This document shows, piece after piece, positions 58,121 through 64,000 of a stretch of 64,000 nucleotides of DNA. Source of the DNA: an uncultured Pelagibacteraceae bacterium (GTDB lineage: Bacteria; Pseudomonadota; Alphaproteobacteria; Pelagibacterales; Pelagibacteraceae); assembly GCA_902555185.1 (NCBI GenBank), contig CACDSA010000001.1, positions 47,313-111,312 of the forward strand, given 5' to 3'. The position numbers and the translations under genes are program-made. The notes under the pieces are model-generated. The model worked only from the letters and a program-made list of their open reading frames with translations. It made no database searches and was not told the DNA's origin. Within the stretch, counting starts at the first letter, position 1; every line of letters begins with the position of its first letter.

Positions 58121-59399
58121 TTAAAATATTTTTTGGTGACCAACTTATAACTACCGAAGCACCACCTAAATTTTTATCATCTTTAAACATCAATTTTGCG
58201 TTTTGTCTCTCCAATAAAGTTTTACCTAAGAAAGTTCCAAGACCTAGACCTGAGTTTGAATTTAATTCTAATGATCTGGATCTTATGTATGGTTCACCCA
58301 ATTTTTGAATTATATCTTTAGGGAACCCTGGCCCATCATCATTCACTGTGATTTTTATTTCTTTATCATTGCTAGTTAGAAAAACGTTAACTCTAGTTTT
58401 TGAAAATTTAATCGCATTACCTATAAAATTTCTCAATCCATAGATCATTTCCGCTGATCTTTGAATATCAATTTTATTTTTATCATTATCAGATACCAAG
58501 ATAATTTCTTTTGAAGAAGTTTCTTTAAACGAATTTATAATTTCCTCAAGTAAATTTTCTAATTTTGTTGAACTAAAAAATTTATCCTCCTCAATCTGTT
58601 TTTTTGAAATTCTTTTTAAGATCTCACTACATCTTTTAGATTGGCTAATTAATAGATCAATATCTTTTGATAGTTCATTATTGTCTCCAATTTCTTTTTT
58701 TAATTCTTTTGCAACTACACTTATTGTAGCTAATGGTGTTCCTAGAGAATGTGCTGCTGCTGCAGCTTGCCCCCCTAAAGACTCTAATTCGTACTCCTTA
58801 TAAATCACCTCTTGAAGTTTTTTAAAAGCTTCCTCTGTTTTCTTTTTTTCACCAGAGAAACGAATACCAAAATAACTTAAAAATATTAAACCAATTAATA
58901 TAGAGATTATTATTCCAATTTTGTAAAAATTTGGAAAGTGTAATAAGTTCATGTCCTCCCCTGGTAAAGGTAAATGAAAAAATGATATAGTTAACAAAAG
59001 TAATGACGTTATTAATCCTAAAATAATTGTTGTACCCATACTTAAAAATGTTGAGGAAACAATGGCTGGGATCACTAGGAGAAAAGAAAAAGGATTAAAA
59101 ATTCCTCCCGTCAGATAAAGAAGAGCACTTAATTGAATTAAATCGATCAGTAGGAATGGAGCTGCATAGAAATCTTTTAATTGATTGATTTTAATACCAA
59201 ATTGAAGATACAAATTTGTTGCTAAACCCAGTGAAATGATCAAATAACTTTCTATAATAGGGAACGGTAAATTTAAGTAATAAAAAACTATACTAATTGC
59301 TAAAATTTGACCAATAATAGCTATATATCTTAAAATTGTTAATGTATTTTTATCTAAGCTTAAGTTCTCTTTTGTTCGAAAAAGAGTGGAAAGGTTCAT
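58110..59399 (-). CDS. regB: redox sensor histidine kinase of the RegB/PrrB/ActS type
   Basis: The 429-aa kinase has six membrane segments in the first 180 residues, the quinone-site segment TGGIFNPF, the phospho-His in AAAAAHSLGTPLATI, the redox-active-type Cys in SKRCSEILKRI, and the ATPase segments DDGPGFPK and SGLGLGTFLGKT. It is separated from its partner regA by the polyamine operon, and lies seven bases after gyrB. Confidence 0.93.
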   Translation of the reverse strand: MNLSTLFRTKENLSLDKNTLTILRYIAIIGQILAISIVFYYLNLPFPIIESYLIISLGLATNLYLQFGIKINQLKDFYAAPFLLIDLIQLSALLYLTGGIFNPFSFLLVIPAIVSSTFLSMGTTIILGLITSLLLLTISFFHLPLPGEDMNLLHFPNFYKIGIIISILIGLIFLSYFGIRFSGEKKKTEEAFKKLQEVIYKEYELESLGGQAAAAAHSLGTPLATISVVAKELKKEIGDNNELSKDIDLLISQSKRCSEILKRISKKQIEEDKFFSSTKLENLLEEIINSFKETSSKEIILVSDNDKNKIDIQRSAEMIYGLRNFIGNAIKFSKTRVNVFLTSNDKEIKITVNDDGPGFPKDIIQKLGEPYIRSRSLELNSNSGLGLGTFLGKTLLERQNAKLMFKDDKNLGGASVVISWSPKNILINA

Positions 59400-59406
59400 T
59401 ATCTAA

Positions 59407-61464
59407 TTAAATGTCTAGGTTGATAACATCTAAAGCATTATTAGTAATAAAATCCTTTCGCGGAGCGACTTCATCACCCATCAAAATTTCAATCATTTTT
59501 TGATCTTCTTTTGATTTGTCTTTAGTGCCTTTTGTGTACTGAACTCTTAACATGGTTCTATTATCAGGATTTAATGTTGTTTCCCACAATTCTTCAGGAT
59601 TCATTTCACCTAAACCTTTAAATCTTTGGATAGAAAGTTTTTCCTTCTGCTCTTGTAAGTATTTTTTAAATTCTGTAGTTCCTTTTTTAATCTTTTTATC
59701 TTTAGTTTCAGATTTTAAAATATAATTTTCCAATTCTTTCTCGTCTTTAATATAAACACTTTTATTTGCTTTAGTTACTTTAAATAATGGTGGTTGAGCT
59801 AAATATACATGACCATTTTCTATAAGTTGATTGAATGGGTAATTATTAAAAAAAGTAAGAAGAAGAGTTCTTATATGAGATCCATCAACGTCCGCATCCG
59901 TCATAATTACAATTTTATCATAACGAAGATTTTCTATATTAAAGTCTTTTGAACCAGTTCCTAAAGCATTAATCAACGTGACGATTTCACTTGATGACAT
60001 CATTTTGGATAAAGCTTTGGTTGATTGATCTTCCCCATTTTTTTTTCCATTTACAAAAGTATTTAAAATTTTACCTCTTAAAGGTAATACAGCTTGAAAC
60101 TCTCTTACTCTACCTTGTTTTGCCGAGCCACCAGCTGAGTCACCCTCTACTATAAATAACTCTGTACCTTCTCTTTTTTGGATTTGGCAGTCCGCAAGTT
60201 TACCCGGTAAGCCTGAAAGTTCAAAAGTTCCTTTACGCCTAACGCTATCTCTTGCTTTTCTGGCTACATCTCGCGCCATAGCTGCTTGAGTAATTTTTTC
60301 TATAATAACTTTAGAGATAGACGGATTTTGATCAAACCAGGTAGAAACTTTTTCACCAATTATATTCTCTACAATGTTTCTTATTTCGGAAGATACTAAT
60401 TTATCTTTTGTTTGTGACGAAAATTTTGGGTCAGGCATTTTTATTGAAAGAACTGCAGTCAAACCCTCTTTTATATCTTCTCCAGATAATGTTAATTTAT
60501 TTTTTTTATTATTTCTATCGTTTGCATATTTATTTATCACCCTCGTTAGCGCGCTTCTAAATCCTAATAAATGCGTCCCTCCATCTTTTTGGGGAATATT
60601 GTTAGTAAAAGGTAAAACTTCCTCTGAATAGCCTGCATTCCATTCAAAAGAACATTCTACTACAACATTATTTTTAGAAGAGTTGACGTAAATAGGTTTT
60701 TTGAAAACTTCTTTATCATTTTTGTTTGTTAAAACTGGCTTTTTATTGTTTATATGTTTTACAAACTCAACAATCCCTCCATCATATTTGTGTAAATATT
60801 CTTTTGTTTTTTTTGAAGAATTGTCAATTAAAGAAATTGATATACCTTTATTTAAGAAAGCTAACTCTCTGATTCTTTTTTCTAGAATATTGCTACTAAA
60901 TTTTATCGATGAAAATATATTTTTTGACGGTAAAAATGTGATTCTTGTACCTCTTTTTTTTGTTTTTCCGACCTGTTTTAATGGTTTAGAAGAGTTTCCG
61001 TCTTTAAAGATAACTTCATATTCTTTTCCATCTCTAAAAATTTTTAATTCCAGCTTTTCTGATAGTGCATTTACCACTGATACTCCTACGCCATGTAAAC
61101 CACCTGAAACTTTGTAAGATTCATGATCAAATTTTCCACCTGCGTGCAATTGGGTCATAATTACCTCTGCAGCTGAAATTTTTTCACCCTTGTGCATATC
61201 CACTGGGATTCCTCTTCCATCATCTTCGATACTAACAGTATTATCTTGATTTATTGTAACAATGATATTTTTACAATGTCCCGCTAATGCTTCGTCAATA
61301 GAATTATCGATCACTTCAAAAACCATATGATGTAAACCAGAGCCATCATCTGTGTCTCCAATGTACATTCCAGGTCTTTTTCTTACTGCATCTAGTCCTT
61401 TAAGAACTTTAATGGCATCCGCGCCATAAGATTGGTTATTAATTAACTCTTTTTTTTTTGACAT
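59407..61464 (-). CDS. gyrB: DNA gyrase subunit B
   Basis: The 685-aa GHKL ATPase subunit has DNSIDEALAG, DDGRGIPVD and GGLHGVGVSVVNALS in the ATPase domain, EGDSAGGSAKQGR and TDADVDGSHIRTLLL in the TOPRIM domain, and the QRFKGLGEMNPEELWETTLNP ending. It lacks the large insertion of gammaproteobacterial GyrB, so the length is of the short type. It follows dnaN after a 135-bp gap, without recF between them. Confidence 0.96.
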   Translation of the reverse strand: MSKKKELINNQSYGADAIKVLKGLDAVRKRPGMYIGDTDDGSGLHHMVFEVIDNSIDEALAGHCKNIIVTINQDNTVSIEDDGRGIPVDMHKGEKISAAEVIMTQLHAGGKFDHESYKVSGGLHGVGVSVVNALSEKLELKIFRDGKEYEVIFKDGNSSKPLKQVGKTKKRGTRITFLPSKNIFSSIKFSSNILEKRIRELAFLNKGISISLIDNSSKKTKEYLHKYDGGIVEFVKHINNKKPVLTNKNDKEVFKKPIYVNSSKNNVVVECSFEWNAGYSEEVLPFTNNIPQKDGGTHLLGFRSALTRVINKYANDRNNKKNKLTLSGEDIKEGLTAVLSIKMPDPKFSSQTKDKLVSSEIRNIVENIIGEKVSTWFDQNPSISKVIIEKITQAAMARDVARKARDSVRRKGTFELSGLPGKLADCQIQKREGTELFIVEGDSAGGSAKQGRVREFQAVLPLRGKILNTFVNGKKNGEDQSTKALSKMMSSSEIVTLINALGTGSKDFNIENLRYDKIVIMTDADVDGSHIRTLLLTFFNNYPFNQLIENGHVYLAQPPLFKVTKANKSVYIKDEKELENYILKSETKDKKIKKGTTEFKKYLQEQKEKLSIQRFKGLGEMNPEELWETTLNPDNRTMLRVQYTKGTKDKSKEDQKMIEILMGDEVAPRKDFITNNALDVINLDI

Positions 61465-61599
61465 TTTATTTTTTTAAGAAATTTCAATATATCATTTTTT
61501 TTTGACAATATAAAACGTATGTGCAACTAGATGTTCTAAAAGTATTCAGTACCAACAGTTTTGATCGAAAAATAAAAAAAAAATCTAATTTTTATATTT
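61465..61599. other. intergenic gap between dnaN and gyrB
   Basis: This 135-bp A/T-rich gap lies upstream of gyrB. It contains T-runs and no hairpin or convincing promoter that I can name. A gyrB promoter is expected here, and no gene of recF type is present. Confidence 0.5.
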
Positions 61600-62715
61600 T
61601 TAGATTTTCATTGGCATAATTACATAATAACTATTCTTATCTGATAAATCCTCAATGAGAACGGGGGATACGGAGTCTTTAAAATTCATTTTTAAATTTT
61701 TATCCTCAATCTCGGAAGCAATATCAATTAGATATTTAGAATTGAAACTGATATTTAAATTATCAGAACTAAATTTAGCATTAATTATCTCGTTTCCCTC
61801 TCCCGAGTTTGCGCTATTAACAGAAAGCTGAATTTTATCTTTATTAATTGCTAATTTTACTCCTTCTTTTCTATCCAAAGAAACACTAGCCACTCTTTCA
61901 ATTGAAGATATAAAATCTTTTGAGGAAACTAATAATGATTTGTCATTTTTTTCAGGAACAACTTTTTTATAATCTGGAAATTTACCATCAATAACTTTTG
62001 AAATGAATCTAATTGTGCCTAAAGTAAATTTTATTCTATTTTCATCAACTTGCATGGTTAGTGGTTCAGTATTTTCTGATAAAAGCGCACATAACTGATA
62101 AACAGATTTTCTAGGTATAATCAAAGAGGGAAATTTATCAATATTTTTTATCTCTAAACTGCTTGACGACAATCTATGACTATCTGTTGCAACGCCAGTT
62201 AAAAAATTTCTGCCGTGTGCTTCGGTTAAATGTAAAAAAATTCCATTTAGATAATGTCTCGTATCATCATTTGATATAGATATTCTAGCTTTATTTAGAA
62301 GTTTTAAAAATTTACTATTTTCTAAATCTATTTCGGAGCCTTCAAAATTGTCAGCAAAAGTTGGAAAGTTATCTGTTGGTAGACATAAAAGATTGAAATC
62401 TGAATTTTCACTTTTAAGACTGAGTCTGTTTTCAGACTTTAATTCAAAACTCAATTCTGAATTAAGAGAAATTTTCCTTAATATGTCAAAAAGTATTGCA
62501 GCAGAAGTTGTGGTGCTACCATCTTTGATAATTTTTACATCATTAATTTCGTCAAAAAAAACAATATCCAAATCAGTCGCAACTATCGAAAGTTTCCTGT
62601 CTTTTAATTGAAGTAAAACATTTGAAAGTATTGGTAAGGTATTCTTTTTTTCAACCACACCTTGAACAAAATTTAAGGATTTTAAAAGAGTATCTCTTTT
62701 TACTTTAAATTGCAT
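61600..62715 (-). CDS. dnaN: DNA polymerase III beta subunit (sliding clamp)
   Basis: The 371-aa clamp protein has three similar domains. Family landmarks are LLKSLNFVQGVVEKKNTLPILSNVLL at the N terminus, DSHRLSSS in the middle, and the C-terminal YVIMPMKI, which matches the MPMRL ending. It encircles DNA for the replicase. It starts four bases after dnaA. Confidence 0.97.
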   Translation of the reverse strand: MQFKVKRDTLLKSLNFVQGVVEKKNTLPILSNVLLQLKDRKLSIVATDLDIVFFDEINDVKIIKDGSTTTSAAILFDILRKISLNSELSFELKSENRLSLKSENSDFNLLCLPTDNFPTFADNFEGSEIDLENSKFLKLLNKARISISNDDTRHYLNGIFLHLTEAHGRNFLTGVATDSHRLSSSSLEIKNIDKFPSLIIPRKSVYQLCALLSENTEPLTMQVDENRIKFTLGTIRFISKVIDGKFPDYKKVVPEKNDKSLLVSSKDFISSIERVASVSLDRKEGVKLAINKDKIQLSVNSANSGEGNEIINAKFSSDNLNISFNSKYLIDIASEIEDKNLKMNFKDSVSPVLIEDLSDKNSYYVIMPMKI

Positions 62716-62719
62716 TTTG

Positions 62720-64000
62720 TTATTGTTCTAACAATAAACTTTTAATCTGATTTATATTTTTTTTCATTTCGTCATCTTGTTCAGATAGTCTAGTAATGGT
62801 TTTAACAGCATGTATCACTGTTGTATGGTCCCTATTAGCAAATCTTCTACCTATTTCAGGTAGTGATCGACTTGTCATTTTTTTTGCTAAGTACATTGCA
62901 ATTTGTCTTGGTCTTGCTAAAGGTCTTGACCTTCGTTGAGACAGCATATCACTCAATAGAATATTGTAATAATTTGAAACTATATTTTGAATTTTATCAA
63001 TTGTAATGACTCTAATTTGGCTAAAAACATCTTTTAGAATATTTTTACAATCTGAAATATTAAGAATTTTATTGTGCACCCTGCTAAAAGCAATTACTCT
63101 GTTCAAAACACCTATTAACTCTCTTATATTTGTTTTACTTTCCTGGGCTATATAATTAATTACTTCATCATTTAATTTTATACTTTCTTTAAATTGATTT
63201 TGAATTTCTTCTATTTTCATTTTTATAATTTTTATTTTTAGCTCTTGATCCGGGGCTTCTATGTCTACTACTAGGCCTCCAGCTAATCTTGACTTGATTC
63301 GTTCTTGTACCCTATCTAATTTCATTGGTGATCTGTCTGAAGAAATTATAATCTGTGATCCTTTATCCATAAGACTATTGAAAGTATGAAAGAACTCTTC
63401 TTGGAGGCTGTCTTTTCCGCTTATAAACTGAATATCATCAATTATAAAAACCGAGGATTTTCTAAAAAAATCTTTAAAGTTTACCATATCGTTTTTTTTG
63501 ATAGATTTAATAAAATGATACATAAATCTCTCAGCAGATATAAACATCACATTATTGTCATTTTGAAGCTCTAGTCCAATTGCATTTAAAAGATGAGTTT
63601 TCCCTAAACCCACACCGCCACAAATATAAAGTGGGTTGTAACGTGATAGATGTTCGCAAACCTTTTTGGAGTATGAAAGTGCAATGTCGTTACTCTTTCC
63701 CTGAATGAAATTACTGAAGTTCAAATTTGGATTTAACCTATTATAATTAAGAATAGAGTCTTTTATTTCGGTAACTTTGTTGAGCTCGCTAATTTTAATA
63801 AATTCCTGGTTTTGCTTATTTTCTTCAATAATTTTAAATTCAATTCTATTTAGACTTAATTTGAAGTTTTTAACTTGTTCTAATATTTTGTCTAAATACC
63901 TTGAAACAATCCAATCTCTAAAAAATCTTGTTGGGACCCCTAAAATTAAGTAATCATTAAATTCTTTGACTAAAGATATTTTTTGCAACCAGCTATTGTA
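62720..64000 (-). CDS. dnaA: chromosomal replication initiator protein DnaA (5' end outside window)
   Basis: The frame is open to the right edge, so the upstream 5' part is missing. The TTG at 63988 is an internal Leu in YNSWLQKI, part of domain I. The AAA+ domain has Walker A GGVGLGKTHLLN, Walker B FIIDDIQF and sensor segments, and the C-terminal DnaA-box-binding signature is NRDHTTVIHAVKTI. About 427 codons are in the window. It binds DnaA boxes at the origin. Confidence 0.96.
   Translation of the reverse strand, partial: YNSWLQKISLVKEFNDYLILGVPTRFFRDWIVSRYLDKILEQVKNFKLSLNRIEFKIIEENKQNQEFIKISELNKVTEIKDSILNYNRLNPNLNFSNFIQGKSNDIALSYSKKVCEHLSRYNPLYICGGVGLGKTHLLNAIGLELQNDNNVMFISAERFMYHFIKSIKKNDMVNFKDFFRKSSVFIIDDIQFISGKDSLQEEFFHTFNSLMDKGSQIIISSDRSPMKLDRVQERIKSRLAGGLVVDIEAPDQELKIKIIKMKIEEIQNQFKESIKLNDEVINYIAQESKTNIRELIGVLNRVIAFSRVHNKILNISDCKNILKDVFSQIRVITIDKIQNIVSNYYNILLSDMLSQRRSRPLARPRQIAMYLAKKMTSRSLPEIGRRFANRDHTTVIHAVKTITRLSEQDDEMKKNINQIKSLLLEQ

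Noticed and set aside
61465-64000. Replication origin next to dnaA
   Set aside because: dnaA and dnaN lie only four bases apart, and I saw no cluster of DnaA boxes in the 135-bp dnaN-gyrB gap; in alphaproteobacteria the origin often lies elsewhere.

Overview
The window is A+T-rich, gene-dense bacterial DNA: intergenic gaps are short, many genes overlap by 1-17 bases, and operons are long. The gene set (RegB/RegA and ChvG/ChvI two-component systems, ihfB-pyrF-trpF-trpB-trpA-accD-folC, tsaE-amgK-murU, dnaA-dnaN-gyrB, BioY, ROSE-like thermometer) points to an alphaproteobacterium with a streamlined genome. A SAR11/Pelagibacterales-type marine organism is the best guess, by inference only. Both window edges cut genes: rpsA on the left and dnaA on the right. 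No rRNA, tRNA, CRISPR, transposase or integrase was seen, and no gene-free stretch exceeds 300 bases once the small genes are counted.

Layout. Positions 1-7434 (+) hold one compact operon: rpsA, ihfB, pyrF, trpF, trpB (interrupted by a one-base frameshift), trpA, accD and folC. TrpB, TrpA and FolC carry unusual substitutions at normally conserved sites. Positions 7431-14194 (-) hold trxA, exonuclease I and RmuC, and behind them in the same tight operon a 101-aa protein, a Vsr-type endonuclease, a 228-aa winged-helix-like protein, a 795-aa GHKL ATPase with a bacterial Ig-like domain, and a 79-aa basic protein. A beta-class, probably N4-cytosine, DNA methyltransferase (14406-15413, +) diverges from this operon across a 211-bp region full of inverted repeats. 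This looks like a GHKL-ATPase/Vsr/methyltransferase restriction-type defence system and is the most interesting part of the window. Positions 15399-28425 carry an ADP-ribosylglycohydrolase, rlmN, several tiny genes, an FAH-family enzyme, a SRAP protein, a 2-oxoglutarate dioxygenase, purK/purE, a YbgC thioesterase, a metallo-beta-lactamase-fold hydrolase, a histone-tail-like coiled-coil protein, a cyclopropane fatty acid synthase and a DapA-like lyase. Positions 28473-44258 carry a GT9 glycosyltransferase, a J-domain protein, an oligopeptidase, an Hsp20 with a sigma32-type promoter and ROSE-like thermometer, purine uptake and salvage, DNA repair glycosylase, transport, sulfur and RND efflux genes, and gpmA. 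Positions 44248-52718 (-) are murU-amgK-tsaE, ahcY, chvG-chvI and polA. Positions 52761-58120 carry an ABC ATPase, bioY, regA (-) and a polyamine operon (ornithine-type decarboxylase, deoxyhypusine-synthase-like enzyme, agmatinase-like enzyme). The right end is regB, gyrB, dnaN and dnaA, all on the minus strand.

How it fits together. Most genes are housekeeping. In many alphaproteobacteria tsaE-amgK-murU is followed directly by addB-addA-trxA. Here murU and trxA lie about 36.5 kb apart and no addAB is present, while exonuclease I, RmuC and the Vsr system sit immediately upstream of trxA. This suggests that the recombination/repair locus was remodelled and became a landing site for defence genes.
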